This document shows positions 25,151 through 32,713 of a DNA stretch of 64,000 nucleotides, in pieces (position 1 is the stretch's first letter; the number at the start of each line of letters is the position of its first letter). This DNA is from CAXMST01 sp038206985. GTDB lineage: Bacteria; Actinomycetota; Thermoleophilia; Solirubrobacterales; 70-9. Location: assembly GCA_038206985.1 (NCBI GenBank), contig JBBRAH010000015.1, positions 1 through 64,000 on the forward strand, written 5' to 3'. The notes under the pieces were generated by a model. It was not told where the DNA came from. It was given only the letters and a program-made list of their open reading frames with translations, and searched no databases. Both the position numbers and the translations under genes were made by a program.

Positions 25151-25993
25151 ATGTCGGAGACCAGCGAAATCGTCGACCCCAGCTGCGCCGTCTGCCGCCG
25201 TCGCCTGCTGCCGGGTGAGCGGGCAAACCCCTACGTGACGGGGGAGGGTGAGGAGGTCACGGTGTGTGAGCTGTGCAAGCCGCGCGCCGAGGCAGGAGGC
25301 TGGCTGCGACCTGATGAGGCTGCCACGCGGGGTAGCTCGGGCGGCCGCCGTCGCCGGCAGCGCGGGCAGTTGTTGAGCGGCCTGCGCAAGCGGGTGGACC
25401 GCGAGCGTGAGGACGCCGAGGAGTTCGAGGAACTGGAGCCCCCCCAGCGGGAGCGGACACGAGAGGTCGCCGACGAGGCCCCGGCCGAGCCCGGGGCTGA
25501 AGCGCGCGAGCCACGCCGCCGCAAGCGGGGGCCCGGCGACGACGCCCGCGAGGGTGAGCAGCGCGACCGCGAGTCCGGCCGCCACCTCGAGGACACTCCC
25601 GGTCGATCCCGACCCGCGAGGCCGACCCGCAGCGCCGCAGGGCCCGACCTGCTCGAGGCGCTCACAGCCTTCAACGAGAGCGATCTACGGCGGACGGTCG
25701 CGGGCCTGCAGCGCTCGCTCGGCGAGCCGCGCGCAACGGGAATCGCGGTCCGCACGGCCTCCGGTGACAACGGCGCCCGGATCACAGTCGCCTGGGAGCT
25801 TGCCTGGTACCAGTGGGAGATCGGCCCCGGTCGGCGCCGGCCAGAGATCCGTGAGCTCGCCAAGGGCGAGACCGTCGATCAGCTGCGCGCCTCCGATCGC
25901 AACTGGAACCTGATCGTCGCCCGGGACGGCACGCTCGCCCGCCGCGGCAGCGCCGAGGAGCCAGTCGAGGAGCCCGCCGGGGACCCGGCTTGA
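25151..25993 (+). CDS. Zinc-finger-like protein with disordered middle, unknown function
   Basis: 280 residues. An N-terminal zinc-ribbon candidate has CAVC (about 12-15) and CELC (about 39-42). A long Arg/Glu-rich region without predicted fold (about 58-165) follows. A C-terminal domain (about 168-255) has LLEALTAFNESDLRRTVAGLQRS and TVAWELAWYQWEIG. I do not recognise it; a lineage-specific nucleic-acid-linked role is possible. TAACTT is 9 nt before the ATG, and the stop overlaps the RNase H start, so they are coupled. Confidence 0.7.
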   Translation: MSETSEIVDPSCAVCRRRLLPGERANPYVTGEGEEVTVCELCKPRAEAGGWLRPDEAATRGSSGGRRRRQRGQLLSGLRKRVDREREDAEEFEELEPPQRERTREVADEAPAEPGAEAREPRRRKRGPGDDAREGEQRDRESGRHLEDTPGRSRPARPTRSAAGPDLLEALTAFNESDLRRTVAGLQRSLGEPRATGIAVRTASGDNGARITVAWELAWYQWEIGPGRRRPEIRELAKGETVDQLRASDRNWNLIVARDGTLARRGSAEEPVEEPAGDPA

Positions 25994-26394
25994 AGCTGAC
26001 GGTGCATGTGGACGGCGGCGCCCGGGGCAACCCCGGCCCGGCTGGAATTGGCGCGGTGATCTCCGACGAGCAGGGCGAGGTCCTGCTCGAGGCGTCCGCG
26101 GTGATCGGCCGCGCCACCAACAACGAAGCGGAGTACCGCGCGCTACTACTTGGCATTGAGCGGGCGCTGGAGCTAGGGGCGACCGAGCTCGACCTGGTCG
26201 GCGACTCGGAGCTGATCGTCAAACAGGTCCTCGGCCAATACAAGGTCAAGAAGGCGGATCTCAAACCGCTGCGGGCCGAGGTCGTCGCGGTTCTCGCGGA
26301 CGTCCCCAAATGGTCGCTGAGGCACGTCCGGCGCGAATACAACGCCGAGGCCGATCGCCTCGTCAACGAAGCACTCGACGCCGCAGGCGCCTGA
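25990..26394 (+). CDS. Ribonuclease HI family protein
   Basis: 134 residues from TTG 25990, overlapping the upstream stop (TTGA). The RNase H fold shows VHVDGGARGNPGPAGIG (Asp), NNEAEYRALLLGIERAL (Glu), LVGDSELIVKQVLG (Asp) and HVRREYNAEADRLVNEAL (Asp), so the DEDD set is complete. This short form resembles the RNase H domain of actinobacterial RNase H/phosphatase fusions and Bacillus YpdQ. The window thus contains both RNase HI and HII. Confidence 0.9.
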   Translation: MKLTVHVDGGARGNPGPAGIGAVISDEQGEVLLEASAVIGRATNNEAEYRALLLGIERALELGATELDLVGDSELIVKQVLGQYKVKKADLKPLRAEVVAVLADVPKWSLRHVRREYNAEADRLVNEALDAAGA

Positions 26395-26438
26395 TCGCAA
26401 CGACCCGCTTCCCCAACCCGCCAACCCCGCAGCCTGCC

Positions 26439-26444
26439 TATACT
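26439..26444 (+). promoter_or_regulatory. -10 element for tRNA-Gly
   Basis: TATACT ends 11 bp before the mature tRNA 5' end, a normal distance for a tRNA promoter. No clear -35 box is seen. Confidence 0.4.
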
Positions 26445-26455
26445 GCTCGCTTCGT

Positions 26456-26529
26456 GCGGCTGTAGCTCAGCTGGCTAGAGCGTCTGCTTGCCATGCAGAA
26501 GGTCGAGGGTTCGAATCCCTTCAGCCGCT
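26456..26529 (+). tRNA. tRNA-Gly (GCC)
   Basis: The acceptor GCGGCTG pairs with CAGCCGC. The anticodon stem TCTGC/GCAGA encloses the loop TTGCCAT (anticodon GCC), and the T-arm is GAGGG-TTCGAAT-CCCTT. The discriminator base is T, as expected for glycine. CCA is not encoded. Confidence 0.95.
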
Positions 26530-26534
26530 TGCCC

Positions 26535-26562
26535 GAACCCCGCTCCTCGAGCGGGGTTCTTT
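26535..26562 (+). terminator. Intrinsic terminator after tRNA-Gly
   Basis: GAACCCCGCTC (26535-26545) pairs perfectly with GAGCGGGGTTC (26549-26559) around a 3-nt loop, followed by a short T-run. Confidence 0.8.
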
Positions 26563-27047
26563 GCGTTCCGGGGCCGATGGTTGAGGTAGCGGGTACCAAA
26601 ACGGGGTACCAGTCCGCCCACGAGTTGCACCGCTGGGCGGGTGAGGGATTCGAGGCCAACCGCAGGATTGTCGGTTCTGCAAGCAACGCTCGCGAGGGGA
26701 AGCCGGCGGTGGGCCCGTTGGAACTGCCGGTGGCCGGCGGGACGGTTGACCAATGCAGCGTCGACCACGCGCTTACGCTCTTGATCGGTGTCGAACTCGC
26801 GCGAAACACACAGTCGCTTCACTGCGAATAGCCGACCGTATAGGTCAGTAGAACGCGTCAGAGTTCGCCGGTCAGCCGGTTTCTGGCCGCCGGAAGCCGG
26901 TCGCCCGCGACCACGGACAGGTTGTGCTTTCGCCCAAAACACAAACGAAGTGAAACCCGACTACAGCGGGTTCAAGGTCCGTCGTCGCAAAACCGTGTCC
27001 CGGTTTCGTGTCCCAGGTTCCCGGCGCGCTGAATCTCGGCAGGCTGG
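26563..27047. other. Gene-poor stretch downstream of tRNA-Gly
   Basis: About 485 bp with no frame I can support on either strand; the open frames that enter it are translations of the tRNA complement. It contains a double GGTACC motif (GGGTACC and GGGGTACC near 26588-26611) of a kind often seen beside tRNA-linked integrases, and repeated GTGTCCC blocks near 26995-27013. No integrase, att direct repeat or tRNA-end copy was found. A decayed integration scar is possible but unproven. Confidence 0.35.
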
Positions 27048-28388
27048 CTACCCGCTCGGTGGGCTGCTCGCCTGCGCCCGCGAGCGCACCGCGCTCCGGT
27101 CGGCGTCAGACGGGCCTTCCTCCCCGACCCCATCCGCGATCAGCTGCCGCTGGCGGTCGATCTCTGGAGCCGCGACGCCCTCCCGCTCGGCGATCCGCTC
27201 GAGGTGGTCCAGCAGCTCCAGGAGTCGGATCGAGACCACTGGGTAGGGGCCGGCAAAGACCCGGGTCTGCATGAAGCCGAGCCGCACCAATGCGTCGAGA
27301 TCGGGCGCCGCGGTGATCAGCCGCGGGACCTGCTCGCCGTCGACGCGGATTCCGGCGGGACGCTCGGAGCGGGCGAACTCGACCAGCACGGCTCCCAGCG
27401 TGTCCATCGCGTTGGTCGCGGTCGTCGGATCGTTGATTCCCGGTGAGAGCCCTTTGAGCGCGATGTCGGTGAGCTGGCGAATCGGGAGGGCGAGGTCCTG
27501 GACCATCGTCCGCTGGTTGCCGATCTGGATCGCATCCCGCACCTTCGCCTCGAGCTCGGCGACATCGGTGGCGGCCGAGGTCCAGAGCTCGGCGATCGGC
27601 TCGCCGGGAAGTACGTAGGCGCCAATCTCGTGGCATTGGCGGACCAGCGCATCGGCCGATTGGGCAGCGTGAATTATCGGGCCCGTGTCGAACAGCGTCA
27701 GGTACCCCTCGCGAACGGACTCGATCGTTTGCAGATCACCGGCGTCGATCATGGTCTCGGCTCGCTCGGCCGCCGCGGCGGGGTCGTCGGGCTCGCCTGG
27801 ACCAGCGGGGAACCGCGCGGAGATCACGCCGGCTGCGTCGGTGCGAATCGTGGCAATCACCGAGGAGGGCTGCAGCATGTCGACTATATGAGCGATGAAC
27901 GCTGCGAAGGTGACGAAGGAGGTGAAGGCGAGCAGGACCGCGACCGTGATCGACAGGTTCGGCGGCATCGATCCTTCGCCGCTGACCCCGAGCCGGACCA
28001 GCAGCGTCAGCGAGTATATGAAGGTGCCGAGCAGGAGCGCGAGGGTCGCCTGGCTGAGCCCATCAGCCCCGAAGCTGCGGAGTACGCGTGGGCTGAGCTG
28101 AGAGGAGGCGAGCGCGAAGGCGACGACGCTGACCGAGAAGCTCAGCCCGGCGACGGCAACCGTGGCCGTCCCGATCGTCTCCAGCAGGCTGCGAGCCGAG
28201 GACTGGCTCTCGAAGGCGAGTGCCGGCAGGTCGATCCCGAGTCGAGCGTCGATCGCCGGCAGCCCGAGGCCGAGCGCAACCCCAGCCAGCATCGCCAGAC
28301 CAGATGGAATGCCGAAGCTGGCTCGCGCCGCCTCCCAGGTGCTGGCCAACCGGCCGCTCGAGGCTTCGGTTGTTCGCTCGATCGCCAC
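27048..28388 (-). CDS. DUF2254 family membrane protein
   Basis: 446 residues from GTG 28388. Four hydrophobic segments lie in the first 190 residues (SGLAMLAGVALGLGLP, TATVAVAGLSFSVSVVAFAL, LALLLGTFIYSLTLL, ITVAVLLAFTSFVTFAAFIAHI). A soluble C-terminal domain has GYLTLFD, DIALKGLSPGINDPTTATNAMD and MQTRVFAGPYPVVS. The SPGINDPTTA motif is typical of this predicted membrane family, whose function is unknown. Confidence 0.85.
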   Translation of the reverse strand: MAIERTTEASSGRLASTWEAARASFGIPSGLAMLAGVALGLGLPAIDARLGIDLPALAFESQSSARSLLETIGTATVAVAGLSFSVSVVAFALASSQLSPRVLRSFGADGLSQATLALLLGTFIYSLTLLVRLGVSGEGSMPPNLSITVAVLLAFTSFVTFAAFIAHIVDMLQPSSVIATIRTDAAGVISARFPAGPGEPDDPAAAAERAETMIDAGDLQTIESVREGYLTLFDTGPIIHAAQSADALVRQCHEIGAYVLPGEPIAELWTSAATDVAELEAKVRDAIQIGNQRTMVQDLALPIRQLTDIALKGLSPGINDPTTATNAMDTLGAVLVEFARSERPAGIRVDGEQVPRLITAAPDLDALVRLGFMQTRVFAGPYPVVSIRLLELLDHLERIAEREGVAAPEIDRQRQLIADGVGEEGPSDADRSAVRSRAQASSPPSG

Positions 28389-28480
28389 GAGCTTGTTTTA
28401 CCCGGTTCGCTGTTTCTCAACCGAGAGCCTGAGGCCGCCGCGGTTCCGTGCGTTTCGGCGCCCGTGGGCCAGGTGGGCAT

Positions 28481-29296
28481 TCAGCCAATGGAGTCCAGGA
28501 AGCCGCGGACCGCGCTGATACAGCGCTCCGGTTCCTGGTCGAAGACAAAGTGACCCGCGCCGTCGATGGCGATCAGCTCGGCGCCCGGGATCTCACGCTG
28601 GAAGCGGTGAGCGCCACCGAGCGGCGCAAACTTGTCTTCGGAGCCCCAGAGGAGAAGGGTCGGCACGCCGAGCGCGGCGAGGCAGCCCTCGTAGCGATGG
28701 AGCTTCTCGAAGTCCATGGAGCGGTAGAACTCGACCGTCGCCGCGCGTCCCCGCCCCTCGGCAAAGGGGCGCCAGTAGGCATCCACCGTTGCTTCGTCGA
28801 ACTCGGCCCCGTCGGCACGAAGGAGCCCGCCGAAGCCATCGCGGTCGAGGCCCTCGACCAGGGCCTCGCCGCCCGGCGCCCGGATCGCCTCGGCGATCCC
28901 GTGCCACTTGCCGTCGGCGAAGAAGCCGGCGTCGCTGATCACCAGCGCGCTGACCTGCTCGGGGTGGTCGCAGGCCCAGGCGAGGCCGACGAAGCCGCCC
29001 CAGTCGTGGACAACCAGCGTGGCCGGGCCGAGGGCGAGCTCGTCGAGTAGAGAGTTGAGTGTCTCCAGATTGCGCTCGAAGGTGGCCGGACCCGGGTCCG
29101 TGGATGCACCGAGGCAGTAGAGGTCCGGAGCGATGCAGCGGTGCCCCTCCGCTACCAGCGCATCCACCAGCGGCTCCCACATGAGCGAGCTCTCTGGAAA
29201 GCCGTGGACGAGGACGACCGGCGCTCCGGTCTGCTCGGGCGGGGTGCCCTCGCGATAGGTGACGCCTGCCGCGTGCCTGAGTTCGGCGCTGCTCAC
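28481..29296 (-). CDS. Alpha/beta-hydrolase, haloalkane-dehalogenase/epoxide-hydrolase type
   Basis: 271 residues from GTG 29296. The nucleophile elbow is VVHDWGG, with aspartate as nucleophile, which marks the dehalogenase and epoxide-hydrolase branch. The HGFPESS oxyanion motif and a C-terminal GAGHFVFDQEPE histidine are present. HGFPESS and HDWGG are shared with epoxide hydrolases; the cap-domain residues do not let me separate the two activities. TAGGGT lies 7 nt upstream of the start. Confidence 0.85.
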   Translation of the reverse strand: MSSAELRHAAGVTYREGTPPEQTGAPVVLVHGFPESSLMWEPLVDALVAEGHRCIAPDLYCLGASTDPGPATFERNLETLNSLLDELALGPATLVVHDWGGFVGLAWACDHPEQVSALVISDAGFFADGKWHGIAEAIRAPGGEALVEGLDRDGFGGLLRADGAEFDEATVDAYWRPFAEGRGRAATVEFYRSMDFEKLHRYEGCLAALGVPTLLLWGSEDKFAPLGGAHRFQREIPGAELIAIDGAGHFVFDQEPERCISAVRGFLDSIG

Positions 29297-29326
29297 GGGG
29301 CCGACCCTATCGTGCGAACGCCGCCG

Positions 29327-29839
29327 TTACGAGCGGCCGGCCCGGGCCAGCAGGGACGCCACGACGGTCTGGTGCCTCGCCTCGATCCCGCTCCAGAGCA
29401 GACGTGCAAGCGGGTTCTTCTGCCGGACGAGCGTCGCGAACAGCAGGTTCTGCTCCCGGCGCACAAAGAGCAGCTCCGCGGGCATGCCGAGTCGGGAGTC
29501 CAGTCCGAGGCGGGCGTGGGCGGGGCCGCTGTGAAGCAGTTCCCAGCCGAACACGGAGGGTTCCGATCGCATCGGGTTGACCTTCAGGCCGAGGCTCGAC
29601 CAGCCCGCCAGCAGCGCGAGGCGGTCAGCGCGCGGGGCGCCCTCGATCATCCTCCGCGCCCACTGCTCGGGCGTGCGATCCGGGCTGGCGCTGACGTCGA
29701 GGAGGAAGGCGTCGGAGTAATCGAGGTGGGGGAGGGCGCTGAGACCCCGCACGTTCGCCGGAAGGTCGATCTGCTGAACCGCTCCGGGACTCCGCGGCAG
29801 CTCCACGGCGGATTCCGAGGTAGTCGCCGAGTCAAGCAT
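29327..29839 (-). CDS. DUF2867-like protein, unknown function
   Basis: 170 residues from ATG 29839 (GTG 29848 is an alternative). The sequence has YSDAFLLDVSA, LGLKVNPMRSEPSVFGWELL and a C-terminal WSGIEARHQTVVASLLARA, which resembles the DUF2867 (SRPBCC-like) pattern. It overlaps the upstream DUF2867 gene by 8 bp, and both follow a tetR gene, so the three form an operon. No catalytic residue is recognised. Confidence 0.65.
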   Translation of the reverse strand: MLDSATTSESAVELPRSPGAVQQIDLPANVRGLSALPHLDYSDAFLLDVSASPDRTPEQWARRMIEGAPRADRLALLAGWSSLGLKVNPMRSEPSVFGWELLHSGPAHARLGLDSRLGMPAELLFVRREQNLLFATLVRQKNPLARLLWSGIEARHQTVVASLLARAGRS

Positions 29840-30434
29840 CTCCGGCACCGTCGGCCTGAAGCATCGTCGGCCATTCCCTCTCGATCCTGCGCAGCATGGC
29901 CGGGTAGACGATCAGGTGCCGGAACGGCTTGATCGCGGCCATGTAGAGACGGCCCGCCGTGCGATTCGGCTTCACGAGGACGGCCATCTGGCCGCAGTAG
30001 CCACCGCTGCCGTCCTCGACCCAGCCGAGGTGTACCACGCCGTGGACCGTCTTGTTGGCGATCTCCGCGGCGAACTCGTCCTCGAGTAGATAGAGGGGAG
30101 AGAAGGGGAGGGATTCAAACTTCGCGGCCGAGCGCGATTTACGGAGGTCCGCCGGTAGACAGTCGCGGAGTGAAGGGACCCGGGAGTCGAGTCCCGCCCC
30201 GGCGTCGTCCCAGCCGAACAGCTCACCGACCTTCCAGCGGATCGACCACAGCGCGCCGCTGAGCCCCGAGGAACTCTGCGAGGGATCGCCGGAGACGACC
30301 CCGCTCACCAGCTTCGGGAAGTCGTCGGGACCGCCCGGCGTCGGGAGCTGCCAGACGTCCTCGAGCTCGAAGTCGCCCGTCAGTTCGTGGATGCGCCACG
30401 GCCGGGAAGCGTGGGCGCTCTTAGGCAGTCTCAT
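29832..30434 (-). CDS. DUF2867 family protein
   Basis: 200 residues starting MRLPKSAHASRPWRIHEL. The DVWQLPTPGGPDDFPKLV segment and the end region with FRHLIVYPAMLRRIEREW are characteristic of DUF2867, a family of polyketide-cyclase-like fold with unknown substrate. Its ATG overlaps the tetR stop (ATGA), implying coupled expression and probable repression by that TetR. Confidence 0.8.
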   Translation of the reverse strand: MRLPKSAHASRPWRIHELTGDFELEDVWQLPTPGGPDDFPKLVSGVVSGDPSQSSSGLSGALWSIRWKVGELFGWDDAGAGLDSRVPSLRDCLPADLRKSRSAAKFESLPFSPLYLLEDEFAAEIANKTVHGVVHLGWVEDGSGGYCGQMAVLVKPNRTAGRLYMAAIKPFRHLIVYPAMLRRIEREWPTMLQADGAGDA

Positions 30435-31081
30435 GAGGCGGAGATCCGATCGGGATCGAGGCCGAGCACTCCGGCGGCGGCCCGGGCCGTGAGCTGCTCA
30501 TCGTGCGGCGCCTGGCCGGCGAGTTCGATGGCCGCCCCTTCCATGGCCCCGATGAAGGCCAGGGCAACCACGCCGGCGGGGGGACCGGACGGGATCGTGC
30601 CGGCCCGTCGTCCTGCCCGGACCAAGCGGGTGCAGCGCTTACGCAGCCCCTCCGAGACCTGCCCGAGGCGCTCGCCCACCGGGTGCTCCTGCCCGCTGAA
30701 CTCCAGGCGGAGGGCGATCGCCACCCGGGCCACGTCGCGCCGGCAGTAGACCGCATGACCGCGGGCGAGCGCGAGCAAAGCAGCGAGAGGGTCACTCTCT
30801 TGCCCGACGGGCACCCCGACCTCCTGCTGCCAGGACTCGCTCACCCAGTCGATCACCGCCAGGACCAGGTCCTCCTTGTCCCGGAACTGGTGGTAGAGCG
30901 CCCCCCGGGTGTAGCCGGCGTCCTTGGCTACCTGCTCCAGCTTCAGGTTCGCGTAGCCGTAGCGGGAGAGACCCCGTGCGGCCGACTCGAGCAGGGCGAC
31001 ACGCGAGCGCGTGCGGCGGTCGGCCTGGGTGGGTCGGCGGTTGGTGTCAGTCGCTTGTTCCTGCCAGGAAGATACGTGCAT
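30431..31081 (-). CDS. TetR family transcriptional regulator
   Basis: 216 residues from ATG 31081. The N-terminal helix-turn-helix reads LESAARGLSRYGYANLKLEQVAKDAGYTRGALYHQFRDKEDLVLAVI. The ligand domain is unremarkable. An upstream in-frame start at 31111 exists, but the 31081 ATG lies inside a dyad (31072-31085), which makes autorepression plausible. It heads an operon with the two DUF2867-type genes. Confidence 0.88.
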   Translation of the reverse strand: MHVSSWQEQATDTNRRPTQADRRTRSRVALLESAARGLSRYGYANLKLEQVAKDAGYTRGALYHQFRDKEDLVLAVIDWVSESWQQEVGVPVGQESDPLAALLALARGHAVYCRRDVARVAIALRLEFSGQEHPVGERLGQVSEGLRKRCTRLVRAGRRAGTIPSGPPAGVVALAFIGAMEGAAIELAGQAPHDEQLTARAAAGVLGLDPDRISAS

Positions 31082-31085
31082 GTAT
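31072..31085. promoter_or_regulatory. Candidate TetR operator
   Basis: ATACGTGCATGTAT, a 14-bp dyad with one mismatched pair, overlaps the tetR start codon at 31081. Further TATG repeats follow. Confidence 0.4.
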
Positions 31086-31156
31086 GTATGTATAGCATGC
31101 CGGACTCGCATCCCGGGCAGTCGTGGGTCCGCGCGCTACCCTTCCCGTCCCCCCGC

Positions 31157-31227
31157 GGCGCCTTGGCGGAGTGGCTACGCAGCGGCCTGCAAAGCCGTTT
31201 ACACCGGTTCGACTCCGGTAGGCGCCT
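31157..31227 (+). tRNA. tRNA-Cys (GCA)
   Basis: The acceptor GGCGCCT pairs with AGGCGCC. The anticodon loop CTGCAAA (GCA) is flanked by GCGGC/GCCGT, and the T-arm is ACCGG-TTCGACT-CCGGT. The discriminator is T. Length is 71 nt without CCA. Confidence 0.93.
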
Positions 31228-31335
31228 TCACTGCTTCCCGTCCCGAGCGGCCTACATGGTGTGGCCGTAGGGAAAGCGATAAACGAAACTGCGGCAATCC
31301 TACGGTGCAGCAGTTACCCCGAAGGAGCAATTCCG

Positions 31336-31359
31336 CCGGTTCGATTCCGGCAGGCGCCT
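31336..31359 (+). repeat. Partial copy of the tRNA-Cys 3' end (copy 2)
   Basis: CCGGTTCGATTCCGG followed by CAGGCGCCT repeats the T-arm and acceptor 3' strand of the tRNA-Cys (31204-31227) with three differences. No matching 5' half with an acceptor strand GGCGCC is present upstream, so this is not a complete tRNA gene. Confidence 0.7.
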
Positions 31360-31461
31360 CTCGGATCCGCGGTTTGCAATTCCGCCGCCGGGGTAATGCA
31401 GGACCAGGCAACTGCTCACATCGTCGGCAACAGTGCCGCGCACGGGCGAAGGGAGGGACGT

Positions 31462-31521
31462 ATGTACATCGGAATCGGGACGCTAATCGTCATCGTCATC
31501 ATCATCCTGATCGTGCTCTAG
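31462..31521 (+). CDS. 19-residue membrane microprotein
   Basis: ATG 31462 is preceded by a strong ribosome site (GGGAGGGA, 31450-31457). The product MYIGIGTLIVIVIIILIVL is a single hydrophobic helix with almost no soluble part. Very similar short sequences beginning MYIGIG are annotated in other actinobacteria, though I cannot search here. The stop lies within a perfect palindrome. It sits between two copies of the tRNA-Cys 3' end. The role is unknown; a small membrane regulator or toxin-like peptide are both possible. Confidence 0.6.
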   Translation: MYIGIGTLIVIVIIILIVL

Positions 31522-31532
31522 AGCACGATCAG
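31507..31532 (+). terminator. Perfect 26-bp palindrome over the microprotein stop
   Basis: CTGATCGTGCTCT at 31507-31519 is followed at once by its exact reverse complement at 31520-31532. It would fold into a hairpin covering the last codons and the stop. No T-tract follows, so it is either a poor terminator or a regulator binding site. Confidence 0.5.
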
Positions 31533-31550
31533 CCCGCGGTCCCTGGTGCG

Positions 31551-31575
31551 CCGGCTCTAGCTCCAGCAGGCGCCT
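31551..31575 (+). repeat. Degenerate copy of the tRNA-Cys 3' end (copy 3)
   Basis: CCGGCTCTAGCTCCAG followed by CAGGCGCCT shows the acceptor part intact and the T-loop altered with one extra base, compared with copy 2. It lies 215 bp after copy 2. Confidence 0.5.
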
Positions 31576-31606
31576 CTTTCGCGGCCGCAGGCGTAGGATC
31601 GCGCCG

Positions 31607-32098
31607 ATGGGGATCCTGGAACGCGCGCGGCTGGCGGAGACTGCTCGCCATGCCGTCTATGGCTCGGTGATCGTGCTGGCGGTGATCATCGCTCTCGATG
31701 ACACCTCGGTCCGAGCCCGGGAGGCGATCGCCTCGGTGCTCGGGGCGGCTGTGGCGACCGTGTTGGCGGAGCTCTATGGCGACTATCTCGCGGAGACGAT
31801 TCGCGAGCGGCGGCGCCCGACACCCGCCGAGCGGGCCGAGGCCGTTCGCAGCGCACTGGCCGGGCTGTTGGCGGCGATCCTGCCGGTCATCTTCTTCGTG
31901 CTCGCGGGCTTCGGGGTGGTGGAGTTGCCGACCGCGTTCGAGGTCGCGGTCTGGACCGGCGTCGGTGTGGTTGGCTTCTACGCGTTCGTCGCCAACCGGG
32001 TGGGAGGCATGTCAGTGGGCCGAAGCGTCGGCGCCGGGGTGCTGTTCACGCTGCTCGGTGCCGTGCTGGTCCTGATCAAAGCGCTCGTCTCGCACTGA
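31607..32098 (+). CDS. Small integral membrane protein, unknown function
   Basis: 163 residues with about five hydrophobic segments (about 18-31, 38-55, 83-105, 110-128, 140-161). A charged cytoplasmic loop (ETIRERRRPTPAERAEAVR) separates the first two from the rest. No family is recognised. TAGGAT is 7 nt before the ATG. The stop shares one base with the next gene's start, suggesting coupling. Confidence 0.7.
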   Translation: MGILERARLAETARHAVYGSVIVLAVIIALDDTSVRAREAIASVLGAAVATVLAELYGDYLAETIRERRRPTPAERAEAVRSALAGLLAAILPVIFFVLAGFGVVELPTAFEVAVWTGVGVVGFYAFVANRVGGMSVGRSVGAGVLFTLLGAVLVLIKALVSH

Positions 32099-32709
32099 TG
32101 GCCGCCGACCAGGAGAGCCCCGCGCCCTCGATGAAGGAGCGGATGCGGCGCGGGGAGCTGTACCGCGGCGACGACCCTGAGCTCAGCGAGGAGCTGCTCT
32201 CCTGCCAGGAGCGGATGGCGGCGTTCAACGCGATTCCGGCCCGCTCGGTCGAGGCCCGGCAGGAGCTGCTCTCCGGATTCCTCGCGGAGTTCGGTGAGGA
32301 GGCGGAGATCCGCTCGCCGTTCTACTTCGACTGGGGCGATGGGATCAGCGTCGGCGCCCGCACTTTCATCAACTACAACGCGGCGATGCTCGATGGCGCG
32401 CCGATCACGATCGGCGAGGAGTGCCTGCTGGCCTCCGGCGTGACGCTCGCGACCGCCACCCACCCGATCGACCCCGAGACGCGGCGCGCGGCCTGGGAGC
32501 TGGCGGCGCCGATCACCCTGGCCGACGGGGTCTGGCTGGGAGCCGGAGTCATCGTCTGCCCCGGCGTCAGCATCGGGGAGAACACGGTCGTCGGCGCCGG
32601 TGCCGTGGTCACGCGCGATCTGCCCGCCGGCGTGGTCGCGGTCGGCAACCCCGCCCGGGTCCTGCGCGAGATCGGCGAGGAGGACCGACTCAGCCCACCG
32701 GCGCTTTGA
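32098..32709 (+). CDS. Maltose/galactoside O-acetyltransferase-like hexapeptide enzyme
   Basis: 203 residues. The MKERMRRGELYRGDDPELSEEL N-terminus matches the Maa/NodL/LacA group. A left-handed beta-helix of hexapeptide repeats follows (ISVGARTFINYNAAMLDG, ITIGEECLLASGV), with the catalytic histidine in ATHPID and the trimer loop GVWLGAGVIVCPGVSIGENTVVGAGAVVTRDLP. It transfers acetyl from acetyl-CoA to a sugar hydroxyl; the natural acceptor is unknown. Confidence 0.88.
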   Translation: MAADQESPAPSMKERMRRGELYRGDDPELSEELLSCQERMAAFNAIPARSVEARQELLSGFLAEFGEEAEIRSPFYFDWGDGISVGARTFINYNAAMLDGAPITIGEECLLASGVTLATATHPIDPETRRAAWELAAPITLADGVWLGAGVIVCPGVSIGENTVVGAGAVVTRDLPAGVVAVGNPARVLREIGEEDRLSPPAL

Positions 32710-32713
32710 CCTG

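Noticed and set aside
26438..26942. Open frames on the minus strand running through the tRNA-Gly
   Set aside because: They translate the complement of the tRNA (typical GFEPSTFCMAS string) and do not resemble proteins; a well-known annotation artefact.
31280..31360. Second complete tRNA upstream of copy 2
   Set aside because: The T-arm and 3' acceptor are present but there is no 5' acceptor strand GGCGCC and no D-arm or anticodon stem in the right places.
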